Shown: piece by piece, positions 41,347 through 49,300 of the stretch | Numbering within the stretch: position 1 is the first letter of the stretch | How the letters are laid out: each line of letters begins with the position of its first letter | Source of the DNA: Paraburkholderia unamae | GTDB taxonomy: Bacteria; Pseudomonadota; Gammaproteobacteria; Burkholderiales; Burkholderiaceae | Assembly (NCBI RefSeq): GCF_003268775.1 | Contig: NZ_QLSU01000008.1 | Span: forward strand, 248,001-312,000 | Direction: 5' to 3' | Length of the DNA stretch: 64,000 nucleotides | The notes under the pieces: model-generated | The model's input: the letters and a program-made list of their open reading frames with translations, nothing else | What the model was told of the DNA's origin: nothing | The model's database searches: none | Made by a program: the position numbers and the translations under genes

Positions 41347-42447
41347 TTAGCGGGTGACGACCTTCGTATCGAACTTCACCTTGTCGTAGGGCTGGTCCTT
41401 GCGCTGGCCGCCATCGTCGAACGCAATGGTCCCCGTCGCGCCGCTGTACGGCCCCAAGGCCTTCATCGCGGCGCGAATTTTGGCGGGATCGGCCGAACCG
41501 GCCTTGTTGATCGCGGCGGCGGCAACCATCACGCCGTCGTACGCATAGCTGCCGAAGGACGACTTGGGCGCTTCCTTGTATTTGGCGCGATAGGCCTGTT
41601 CATACGCCTTGCCGCCATCGCCGATCGAGGCGACTTCGAGCCCTTCCTGGCCTTGCGCGGCCTGGGGCGTCGTATCGCTCGTGCACATCGTCAGGTAGAT
41701 GCCGTACCACTTCGACTTGTTCAGGCCGAGCTCATACGCCTCGCGATTGATGGTCGCCGCTTCCTGCCCGTACGCGCTATACACGTAGGCCTGCGGCGCC
41801 GAGCGCGACATCTGCTGAAGCTCGCGACGATACGTCGATTGCCCTTCGCTATAGAGCACCACCGACGACACCTTGCCGCCCAGCGATTCGAAGCGCTTCT
41901 TGAATTCGTTCGCGACGCCCTGCCCGTATGAATTATTCGGGGCGATGAACGCGACGTCCTTGAGGTTCTGCCCGAAGACGTCACCGGCCGCGAAGCGCGC
42001 CGAGAGGTCGTCGAGGCCGATCACGCTGAACGAGCCAGTGCCGATCTTGCGCACCTGCGGGCTGGACGAGCCAATGTTGATATGCACGTCGCCCTGCTGC
42101 ACCACGTATTGCCCAACGGGAATCGTGATTCCCGACGAGAACTCGCCGATCACCACCGGCACCTTGTTGACCGACACCAGCTTGCGGGCCGAACTCAGTG
42201 CCGTTGCCGCCACGCCGCCGGAGTCTTCGACGATGACCTGAAGCTTCTGCCCGAGCACACCGTTGTGAGCGTTGATTTGCTCGACGGCCAGTTCCACGCC
42301 GCGCCGCTGATCGTCCCCGACCGACGCGCTCGCCCCCGTGAGGGGCAGCACTGCGCCAAGCGACACCGTCTGTGCAGACGCCACGCCCGCCATGGAGAAC
42401 AACGCGCCCGCTGCAACGCTCATGCACAGCTCTTTCGCAAACTTCAT
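41347..42447 (-). CDS. livK: ABC transporter substrate-binding protein (LivK/type I periplasmic)
   Basis: The 366-residue protein has a signal peptide ending at GVASAQ. The mature lipid-free binding protein opens with VSLGAVLPLTGASASVGDDQ and shows the two-lobed Peripla_BP_6 pattern (FIAPNNSYGQGVANEFKKRF, AYDGVMVAAAAINKAG). It captures the substrate for LivHMGF and heads the eleven-gene operon. The ribosome site is AAGGGGTG. Its promoter region carries a TTGACA -35 and an operator on the -10 side, consistent with substrate induction. Confidence 0.93.
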   Translation of the reverse strand: MKFAKELCMSVAAGALFSMAGVASAQTVSLGAVLPLTGASASVGDDQRRGVELAVEQINAHNGVLGQKLQVIVEDSGGVAATALSSARKLVSVNKVPVVIGEFSSGITIPVGQYVVQQGDVHINIGSSSPQVRKIGTGSFSVIGLDDLSARFAAGDVFGQNLKDVAFIAPNNSYGQGVANEFKKRFESLGGKVSSVVLYSEGQSTYRRELQQMSRSAPQAYVYSAYGQEAATINREAYELGLNKSKWYGIYLTMCTSDTTPQAAQGQEGLEVASIGDGGKAYEQAYRAKYKEAPKSSFGSYAYDGVMVAAAAINKAGSADPAKIRAAMKALGPYSGATGTIAFDDGGQRKDQPYDKVKFDTKVVTR

Positions 42448-42486
42448 GGTGACACCCCTTCATCGGATGGGAAAATTAGACTACAC

Positions 42487-42523
42487 AAGTGTCGACAATT
42501 TAGCGCAAAAAAAACGATGTCAA
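42487..42523 (-). promoter_or_regulatory. ABC/catabolic operon promoter with operator copy C
   Basis: On the minus strand a perfect -35 TTGACA (42523-42518) is followed after 15 bases by TAAATT (42502-42497). The operator, read as AATTGTCGACACTT, covers 42500-42487 and overlaps the -10. The short spacer makes the exact -10 uncertain. The site is the same TGTCGACACTT core as operator A. Confidence 0.6.
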
Positions 42524-42697
42524 TAAAAACATCGACACTCGAACGCGGGGCCAGAGGACCTGCAAACAAGGCTTCTCCGGCTTCCTGGCTAACCAGCAAA
42601 CATGCGGCTCGCTGCGCGTTTGGCGGCACTGCGAGGCATTGCACAACATGCAAAAGAGGGGGAGCCCACTGGCTCACGACGTCTCCAGACTAGCGGA

Positions 42698-42710
42698 TTG
42701 TCTACACTTT
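42698..42710. promoter_or_regulatory. Operator copy D
   Basis: TTGTCTACACTTT matches the repeated operator, and on the minus strand TAGAAT lies just upstream of it, as at the GntR gene. It may drive a second, distal promoter for the ABC operon 250 bases away. No convincing gene starts between here and 42447. Confidence 0.5.
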
Positions 42711-42822
42711 TGTATTCTAGTTTTCCCCAGTCTGGTGCTCGACCGAACGTCGCGGCGTGCGGCGGCCATGAGCGAATCGTCGGGTCATGAGCCGCCTTGT
42801 TGTACTCACAATGGGTTCGTCG

Positions 42823-43107
42823 TCAGGATGCGTTGACGGCGCTGTGAAGCATGAAGACGAACGCCCCCATGAGCACGCCCGACAATCCAAGCAGCGCCAC
42901 GAGGAAAGCGGTACCAGGAATGCTTTGCGTCTCGCTGGCAGTGCCGGTGCCGTATGCGCCGGGGAACGGACTGATGAATCGCCGCGCGTCGTGCGCGATG
43001 GTTCGGGTGGGCGCCTGCCGCGTATTGCAGGTTTTGCAGGTTTTGCGTGTGTGTGGCGAACGAGCCTTGGGCGAGGCGTGAGTCGCACTGTATATAGCGA
43101 GCTTCAT
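42823..43107 (-). CDS. Small putative membrane protein (hypothetical)
   Basis: The protein has 94 residues from ATG 43107, with GGACGGAC upstream. The first 60 residues are polar with three cysteines (KTCKTCNTRQ). Residues 62-90 (PGTAFLVALLGLSGVLMGAF, then VFMLH) form one strong transmembrane helix. I know no family. The opposite strand also carries an open frame of similar length but with no hydrophobic helix and worse composition. Operator E lies 79 bases upstream, so it may belong to the same regulon. Confidence 0.45.
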   Translation of the reverse strand: MKLAIYSATHASPKARSPHTRKTCKTCNTRQAPTRTIAHDARRFISPFPGAYGTGTASETQSIPGTAFLVALLGLSGVLMGAFVFMLHSAVNAS

Positions 43108-43185
43108 GGTGTCCGTCCTGTCCGTCGTACCGGTTTTTTCGTTCGCGCAATGTAGCCCGATGCAGCTCAATTCAGCCTACACATG

Positions 43186-43197
43186 TGTCTACACTTT
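43186..43197. promoter_or_regulatory. Operator copy E
   Basis: TGTCTACACTTT, preceded by ACATG, is another full match to the repeated operator. It lies between the small minus-strand membrane protein gene and the plus-strand gene at 43505. The rest of the 43108-43504 intergenic region shows nothing else I can name. Confidence 0.5.
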
Positions 43198-43504
43198 CAC
43201 CAGAAAAAAAGACGGTGTCAAGCACCACCTGACCCGCGACCCACGACACCTCGAAGCGTACGCGCGAACCGGCCCGCGCTTTCATATCGTGCAACCTGGC
43301 TCCAATGCGTGGGAATGCCATTTCCCCGCTACCGCTACGCAATTGCGCATTGAAGGACTTCTTCCCTCATCGTGAAAAATGTCACGCAAGCCATTGAATT
43401 ACAACGAATTATCCGAGACGAATGGCAGCCATGGCCGCATCTTTTCCTGCGATAGACTGAAAACGACTGAATCTCTTACCCCTTCTATCCTATGGAGACT
43501 AATG

Positions 43505-43732
43505 ATGGACGTGTATATCGAACCGTTACCGCGAGGCCAATGGGGCCCGATCGATGGCTATTCGCTGGAGTTCGCCGACGGTAGCCGCTTCACCAGCGAC
43601 ATCTTCCGCTCGGAGCTTCTCGCGATCAGTGAAGTCATCTTGCGAGGCTACAAGCCGCTGCTCGCGAAGGTGCGGATAACGGACAAGCAAGCCACTGCAC
43701 ACTGGAAGCGCCCTGAAACCGCAAACGCGTAA
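43505..43732 (+). CDS. Small conserved-looking cytoplasmic protein (hypothetical)
   Basis: The protein has 75 residues from ATG 43505, six bases after GGAGA (a second ATG lies at 43502). The sequence is well balanced and globular, with VYIEPLPRGQWGPIDGYSL and FADGSRFTSDIFRSELLAIS, and no signal or membrane helix. The frame extends upstream to 43379 with no matching composition. I do not recognise a family. It ends about 137 bases before a convergent gene. Confidence 0.6.
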   Translation: MDVYIEPLPRGQWGPIDGYSLEFADGSRFTSDIFRSELLAISEVILRGYKPLLAKVRITDKQATAHWKRPETANA

Positions 43733-43868
43733 GCACGCAACGCAACAGGAACGCCCCTCAGCTTCACCTTCAGCCGAAGCGGCTGATCTTCCCCTGGCTC
43801 GACGGCGCCCAGCCGCCGTCGAGCCGTCGAGCCGCCCAGCCTCCCGCGCATTCCCCCGCGTACGTCAG

Positions 43869-45116
43869 TCAGAGGCCGAAGCCGAGTTGCGCCTTGCCCA
43901 GCGCCGTCAAATCGCTTTCGGTCGCGCGGCCGGCAAAACCGGTTTCGAAGTGATCGGCGGGAAAATCGGGCGGACTTTCGCCTTTGAGGAAAGCCGGCAA
44001 CTGGCGCTTCAGGTATTCGTCGTTTTTCGCGCAGCCGGGCGCCGCCGCGATATACATCACGTTGCTGTACCCGGTGCCGCGATGGGCGTCTTCCACCGCG
44101 TGAATCACATCGCTGTGCCAGAAGACGGTGTCGCCCGCCTGCATCAAGGGAATGGACGAGAGCGCCTGGTGCAGCGGGGCGTGCCACTGTGGGCTGATCG
44201 ACAAGGCGCGGCCCGGCATCGCGCCGCACAGATCGTCGTCGGCGACGTCGTCCTGGAGCGCGCGCAAGAGCACATAGACCATCGCGTTGGCGATCGGCAC
44301 CAGTTGCAACGTGCCGTCGCCCGGCCCTTGCGGCGTGAGTGCCGTCCAGCCCTGAAACGTGCGGAACACCGAGCACACCGTCGGGGAGCGGATCTCGCGC
44401 GCCTGCGGGCGCCAGGCCGCGTCGAAGGCGTCATACCGGCGCCAGTCGCCGCTGAAGACGTGACGATAGACGCGCCGGAAGTTCTCATCGAGCCAGCGCT
44501 CCACCGAGCCGCCGTCGCAATGCGCGGAAAGCCCCAGCGATTCCGAGCCCGGCGGGCGGCGGCGCAGGCGGTCCGCGTAGGCCGGCACGCTCTGCGGGTC
44601 GAAGTGAACCCGGCCTTCGCTTTCCCACTTCCAGAGCCGGTTCAGGAACACGCGTGTGCGGGTGAGTTCGGGGGACTGTCGCGCCTCCACCTGCGGCCCG
44701 GACCAGTAGATGCCATAGATTTGCGGCTTGCTCGATGCAAGCGTGCCAAAGAACTTGTCCTCGGCCCGGTGCGCGAGTTTCTCGTCCAGCCGGTTGCGTT
44801 CGACATAGCTCGCGATCTCGTCGTCCCATGCCGCGGCGCGTTCCGGGCTGAACACGCCGCGCACGACACACGCGCCGCGCTCCTTGATCGCCGCGATCGC
44901 CTGCTCGCTCACGCGCCCCGCCGCCACATCCGCATACTGGACCTCCGGAATCACCGGCTCGCCACGCTCGCGCTCGCGCGCAATCACCTCGACCTTGCGC
45001 CTGATTTCGGCGTCGACCTGCTCGAATACCTGCCGGTAGTCGGGAAGGCTCTCGCGCAGTTGCTGCTTCACCGCGCGGATGGCCGCCGGTAGATCGTCGA
45101 TATGCAGGGATTCCAT
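43869..45116 (-). CDS. DUF1479 protein (YbiU-like putative Fe(II)/2-oxoglutarate oxygenase)
   Basis: The 415-residue protein matches the length of YbiU/DUF1479. The likely metal triad is His-x-Asp in GLSAHCDGGSVERW and a distal His in TVFWHSDVIHAVED; AAPGCAKNDEYLKRQ is characteristic of the C-terminus. The double-stranded beta-helix fold suggests an oxygenase, but no substrate is known for the family. It diverges from an AraC regulator at 45212, which may control it. Confidence 0.88.
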   Translation of the reverse strand: MESLHIDDLPAAIRAVKQQLRESLPDYRQVFEQVDAEIRRKVEVIARERERGEPVIPEVQYADVAAGRVSEQAIAAIKERGACVVRGVFSPERAAAWDDEIASYVERNRLDEKLAHRAEDKFFGTLASSKPQIYGIYWSGPQVEARQSPELTRTRVFLNRLWKWESEGRVHFDPQSVPAYADRLRRRPPGSESLGLSAHCDGGSVERWLDENFRRVYRHVFSGDWRRYDAFDAAWRPQAREIRSPTVCSVFRTFQGWTALTPQGPGDGTLQLVPIANAMVYVLLRALQDDVADDDLCGAMPGRALSISPQWHAPLHQALSSIPLMQAGDTVFWHSDVIHAVEDAHRGTGYSNVMYIAAAPGCAKNDEYLKRQLPAFLKGESPPDFPADHFETGFAGRATESDLTALGKAQLGFGL

Positions 45117-45211
45117 GCTGCGTCTCCATATAGTGTGTCGTGCCCCAAAGCTTAGCGCCCGGCACCCCGGAGAAGAGATAGAATCCGGACAACCTCTTTG
45201 CGTTTCCAGCC

Positions 45212-46174
45212 ATGAAACCCGCCTACGAGCACGTCGAATTCGGTGAGCGTTGTTCGGTCAGGGTATACAACCGCCGGCTGCCGAAAATCCCGTTCGAATG
45301 GCACCATCACCCCGAATATGAGCTGACCCTGACGATGAACAGTCAGGGCAAGCGCTACATCGGCGACACGGTCGCGGTTTATGGCGACGACGACCTGGTG
45401 CTGGTGCCGCCGGATCTGCCGCACACCTGGTCGTCGAACCGCTCCATCAATCCTTCGCAGCCGCAGGTGGCGATCGTCGTCTGGTTCGACGGTTTGTGGG
45501 TGCAGCGGCTCGCCGATCTGTGCCCGGAATACGCCGACCTGCGCAATCTGCTGCGGCGGGCCGCGTGCGGGCTGGTGTTCCAGGAGGGCGCGGGCACGCA
45601 GATGCGCGCGCAACTGGACCGGCTGCTATCGGCCAATGCGCGAGAAAGGCTGGCCGCCGTGCTCGATATTCTCGTCTGGTTGTCGGACTTGCCCGCCCAG
45701 GCGTTGACGCTGCCTGTGGCCTTCGACGCCCGCGCGGGCGCCACCTCGGGGTTCGGGCCGGACCGGCTCAACCGGGTGCTGTCGTTGATCGACACGCAAT
45801 TCGCGCATCCCTTGAAGCTCGCGACGCTCGCGAAGGCCGCCGGAATGTCCGAACGCACGCTGACGAGGCACTTTACCCAGCATCTCGGGGAAAGCGTCGG
45901 CCAGTACATCGCCCGCGTTCGAATCGGTCACGCGTGCCGCATGCTGACCGATACCGCCGTGCCGATTTCCTTGATCGCCGCCCGCTGCGGGTTTCCGAAC
46001 GTCCCGAACTTCAACCGGCAGTTCAAGGCGACGAAGCAGATGACGCCCGTCGCCTATCGGCAGCAGTTCTTCGGGGAGAGGAACGAGAGTTCGCCGTCGC
46101 TCACCGAGCGCTCGCCTTCGCTTGAGACGAAACCGGCGGCGAAGGGACGCCGCGGACCCGCCAGGCGCGCGTAG
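45212..46174 (+). CDS. AraC-family transcriptional regulator
   Basis: The 320-residue protein has an N-terminal cupin sensor domain (FEWHHHPEYELTLTMNSQGK, DLVLVPPDLPHTW) and a C-terminal double helix-turn-helix (LATLAKAAGMSERTLTRHF, ISLIAARCGFPNVPNFNRQF). A low-complexity Ser/Pro tail of about 35 residues follows. The divergent DUF1479 gene starts 95 bases away, so it is the probable target. The inducer is unknown. Confidence 0.92.
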   Translation: MKPAYEHVEFGERCSVRVYNRRLPKIPFEWHHHPEYELTLTMNSQGKRYIGDTVAVYGDDDLVLVPPDLPHTWSSNRSINPSQPQVAIVVWFDGLWVQRLADLCPEYADLRNLLRRAACGLVFQEGAGTQMRAQLDRLLSANARERLAAVLDILVWLSDLPAQALTLPVAFDARAGATSGFGPDRLNRVLSLIDTQFAHPLKLATLAKAAGMSERTLTRHFTQHLGESVGQYIARVRIGHACRMLTDTAVPISLIAARCGFPNVPNFNRQFKATKQMTPVAYRQQFFGERNESSPSLTERSPSLETKPAAKGRRGPARRA

Positions 46175-46363
46175 ATCCAATCATCCGGCGAGCATGCGTT
46201 GGCACGCCAGTCTTCGTAACAGACGTCCGCAAGATCATCCCGCCGGCGATCGTCGCTCGCGCCTGCCGCACCGGCCTTCCCTTCAGCACCCGAAAGCACG
46301 TTTCACATTGCGGAATCCGCTGCGGATTTCCGCCGCGTCCTCTTTTCGTCGCTTGAAAACCTG

Positions 46364-46439
46364 TTTTGCATCGCAAAAAGAGATACGTATCCCATTGAAA
46401 AATAACGAAAAATAAACTCTTATGTCTTATATAAGACAT
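46364..46439. promoter_or_regulatory. Two palindromes upstream of isocitrate lyase
   Basis: A perfect 18-bp palindrome ATGTCTTATATAAGACAT occupies 46422-46439, and TTTTGC-ATC-GCAAAA occupies 46364-46378. Both lie in an AT-rich stretch 110-190 bases before aceA. The first looks like a GntR-type operator. The second resembles TTTGC/GCAAA sites of RamB/ScfR-type regulators of acetate genes. Neither assignment is proven. The remainder of 46175-46549 holds no gene. Confidence 0.6.
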
Positions 46440-46549
46440 CGCCCGCGCGTCTCAAACATCGCTACTATTTAGTCATGCAGTTCGCTTCGACATACGCAGC
46501 GGCAAGCTGAATCATTCGATCAATCGCGCTTAGCTCTCAGGAGAGACTC

Positions 46550-48133
46550 ATGGCCCAGTATCAAGACGACATCAAGGCAGTTGCCGGTTTGAAGGAGAAA
46601 CAAGGCAGCGCGTGGGATGCCATCAATCCCGAATCCGCCGCTCGCATGCGTGCCCAGAACAAGTTCAAGACGGGCCTGGACATCGCGAAGTACACGGCGA
46701 AGATCATGCGCGCCGACATGGCCGCCTATGACGCCGACCCGTCGAAGTACACCCAGTCGCTGGGCTGCTGGCACGGCTTCATCGGTCAGCAGAAGATGAT
46801 CTCAATCAAGAAGCACTTCAACAGCACCGAGCGCCGCTACCTGTACCTGTCGGGCTGGATGGTCGCCGCGCTGCGCTCCGAGTTCGGCCCGCTGCCGGAC
46901 CAGTCGATGCACGAAAAGACTTCGGTGAGCGCGCTGATCCGCGAGCTGTACACCTTCCTGCGCCAGGCCGACGCCCGTGAGCTGGGCGGCCTGTTCCGCG
47001 AGCTGGACGCCGCGAAGGACGCGGCCGCCAAGGCCGCCATTCAGGACAAGATCGACAACCACGTCACCCACGTCGTGCCGATCATCGCTGACATCGACGC
47101 CGGTTTCGGCAACGCGGAAGCCACCTACCTGCTGGCCAAGCAGTTCATCGAAGCGGGCGCTTGCTGCATCCAGATCGAAAACCAGGTGTCGGACGAGAAG
47201 CAGTGCGGCCACCAGGACGGCAAGGTCACCGTGCCGCACGAGGACTTCCTCGCCAAAGTGCGCGCGATCCGCTACGCCTTCCTGGAACTGGGCGTGGACG
47301 ACGGCATCATCGTGACCCGTACCGACTCGCTGGGCGCCGGCCTGACCAAGCAGATCGCCGTGACCCACACGCCGGGCGATCTGGGCGACCAATACAACTC
47401 GTTCCTCGACTGCGACGAAATCTCGGCCGATGCACTGGGCAACGGTGACGTCGTCATCAAGCAGAACGGCAAGCTGATGCGTCCGAAGCGCCTGCCGAGC
47501 AACCTGTTCCAGTTCCGCGCCGGCACGGGCGAAGCGCGCTGCGTGCTGGACTGCATCACCTCGCTGCAAAACGGCGCCGACCTGCTGTGGATCGAAACCG
47601 AAAAGCCGCATATCGCCCAGATCGCAGGCATGGTCAACGAGATCCGCAAGGTCATCCCGAACGCCAAGCTCGTGTACAACAACAGCCCGTCGTTCAACTG
47701 GACCCTGAACTTCCGCCAGCAGGCGTATGACGCGATGAAGGCCGCAGGCAAGGACGTGTCGGCCTACGACCGCGCCCAACTGATGAGCGTGGAATACGAT
47801 CAGACTGAACTGGCAGCCGCCGCCGACGAAAAGATCCGCACCTTCCAGGCCGACGCGGCGCGCGAAGCGGGTATCTTCCACCACCTGATCACGCTGCCGA
47901 CGTACCACACCGCCGCGCTGTCGACCGACAACCTGGCCAAGGAATACTTCGGCGACCAGGGCATGCTGGGCTACGTGGCTGGCGTGCAGCGCAAGGAAAT
48001 CCGCCAGGGCATCGCCTGCGTGAAGCACCAGAACATGTCCGGTTCGGACATCGGCGACGACCACAAGGAATACTTCAGCGGCGAAGCGGCCCTGAAGGCG
48101 GCAGGTAAAGACAACACGATGAACCAGTTCTGA
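46550..48133 (+). CDS. aceA: Isocitrate lyase
   Basis: The 527-residue protein is the longer isocitrate lyase class found in Burkholderia and Pseudomonas. The catalytic motif is KQCGH (Cys219), and further signatures are SLGCWHGFIGQQKMISIKKH and VYNNSPSFNWTLNFRQQAYD. It cleaves isocitrate to succinate and glyoxylate in the glyoxylate bypass during growth on acetate or fatty acids. Codon use is strongly biased to CTG and AAG compared with neighbours, a sign of high expression. AGGAGAG precedes the ATG, and a clean terminator follows. Confidence 0.97.
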   Translation: MAQYQDDIKAVAGLKEKQGSAWDAINPESAARMRAQNKFKTGLDIAKYTAKIMRADMAAYDADPSKYTQSLGCWHGFIGQQKMISIKKHFNSTERRYLYLSGWMVAALRSEFGPLPDQSMHEKTSVSALIRELYTFLRQADARELGGLFRELDAAKDAAAKAAIQDKIDNHVTHVVPIIADIDAGFGNAEATYLLAKQFIEAGACCIQIENQVSDEKQCGHQDGKVTVPHEDFLAKVRAIRYAFLELGVDDGIIVTRTDSLGAGLTKQIAVTHTPGDLGDQYNSFLDCDEISADALGNGDVVIKQNGKLMRPKRLPSNLFQFRAGTGEARCVLDCITSLQNGADLLWIETEKPHIAQIAGMVNEIRKVIPNAKLVYNNSPSFNWTLNFRQQAYDAMKAAGKDVSAYDRAQLMSVEYDQTELAAAADEKIRTFQADAAREAGIFHHLITLPTYHTAALSTDNLAKEYFGDQGMLGYVAGVQRKEIRQGIACVKHQNMSGSDIGDDHKEYFSGEAALKAAGKDNTMNQF

Positions 48134-48166
48134 TACCTGTTCTGATACCTGTCCTGCTGCAAGCAA

Positions 48167-48198
48167 AACGCCAACCCGAATGGGTTGGCGTTTTTTTT
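48167..48198 (+). terminator. Intrinsic terminator of aceA
   Basis: AACGCCAACCC pairs with GGGTTGGCGTT around GAAT and is followed by a run of eight T residues in total. It lies 34 bases after the stop codon. Confidence 0.93.
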
Positions 48199-48227
48199 AT
48201 CCGGCGGGAACGCATGAGGTGGGGAGC

Positions 48228-49043
48228 TCAATCCGCTTCGCCCACGTGCTGCCGGAACTGCTGCGGCGTGCTGCCAAACGCTCGCCGGAACATCGAAGAG
48301 AACGTGCGCACGTCCGCGTAGCCCAGTTCCTGTGCGATGCGCGCCAGGGGATGGCCGACCGCGAGCTTGGACATCGCCTCGGCAAGACGCAACTGCTCGC
48401 GCCACTGGCCAAACGTCATGCCCGTTTCCTGGCGAAAGAGCCGCGCAACCGTGCGGGCGCTCGCGCCCACTTCGTCGGCCCAGTCGTCCAGCGTGTCGTT
48501 GGTCGCCGGTTGTGCGATCAGGCGCTCGCAGATCCGGCGCAGGCGCGGGTTGCCCGGCAGCGGCAGCCGCTTGTCCGGCGCACGCGCGCAGGCAAGCGCC
48601 AGAAGCCGCAGGATCAGCGGCACCAGCAGCGTTTCGCGCGTGTCCGTCGCGCCGGAGCCGTTCCCGACATCTTCATCGAGCGCCAGGTCGAACATGCCGA
48701 GCACCGACGCGCGCAGCAGCGCGTCGACCGTCAGCATCTGGCATTCGGCGCCGCTTGCCGGCAACGCTTCAGGTTCGATATAGAGCGTGCGCATCGACAC
48801 CTTGCCCACCATATGCAGCTCGTGCTCGACCTGCGAGCCGATCAGCAGCGCGTGGCCGGGCGTCAGCATCCACAGGCCCAACGGCGTGACCGCGCGCACG
48901 ATGCCCGTCGTGGCGTAGACGAGCTGCGAGCGGTGGTGAACGTGAGCGATTTCGTGAGTGCCGTCGTCGTAGTCGATGGACTGCGCGATCACCTTGCGCC
49001 CCACGGGCAGCGCCCCGAAAGTCTGGAGTTTGGGCTGGCTCAT
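48228..49043 (-). CDS. AraC-family transcriptional regulator with cupin domain
   Basis: The 271-residue protein has an N-terminal cupin (THEIAHVHHRSQLVYATTGI, LTPGHALLIGSQVEHEL) and a C-terminal AraC domain (LDDWADEVGASARTVARLF, LARIAQELGYADVRTFSSMF). It belongs to the 270-residue AraC group often found beside transporters. It diverges from the TonB receptor operon at 49301 and converges on aceA. Control of the siderophore operon is likely from position but not shown. Confidence 0.9.
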   Translation of the reverse strand: MSQPKLQTFGALPVGRKVIAQSIDYDDGTHEIAHVHHRSQLVYATTGIVRAVTPLGLWMLTPGHALLIGSQVEHELHMVGKVSMRTLYIEPEALPASGAECQMLTVDALLRASVLGMFDLALDEDVGNGSGATDTRETLLVPLILRLLALACARAPDKRLPLPGNPRLRRICERLIAQPATNDTLDDWADEVGASARTVARLFRQETGMTFGQWREQLRLAEAMSKLAVGHPLARIAQELGYADVRTFSSMFRRAFGSTPQQFRQHVGEAD

Positions 49044-49244
49044 GTCCGTATCAAATGTCTCAAAGTCAATCTCACATTCAATCTGCCATGATTGACCATT
49101 TCATTGCCAAAGTTGTCCGGACTAAGCCGGAATACCGCAGTTATAGTAACGCCTGAGCGGCCCAGCCGTCTTCTGCCTGAACGTCCCCATCGCATGGCAA
49201 ATGTCCCGAGGACCACCAAGAGTCCTTTACATCGCATTTCCATT

Positions 49245-49263
49245 GTTAACGAGAATCATTTCG
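49245..49263 (+). promoter_or_regulatory. Fur box upstream of the siderophore operon
   Basis: The 19-mer GTTAACGAGAATCATTTCG matches the Fur consensus at 13 of 19 positions by my count, including the central GAxAATCATT core. It lies 38 bases before the receptor start codon, where Fur-Fe(II) would block transcription. Confidence 0.75.
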
Positions 49264-49300
49264 ACTTGTATTATTATTTGCACTCGATGGAGATATCCAC

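Noticed and set aside
42444..42677. 77-residue minus-strand frame with GTG start, GGAGA upstream and a stop overlapping the livK ATG
   Set aside because: The arrangement is tempting, but the frame runs through the TTGACA promoter and operator C of livK and its sequence shows no coherent fold.
42787..43155. 122-residue plus-strand frame opposite the small membrane protein at 42823-43107
   Set aside because: It is Gly/Arg/Val-rich without a hydrophobic segment. The minus-strand frame has a better ribosome site and a clear membrane helix.
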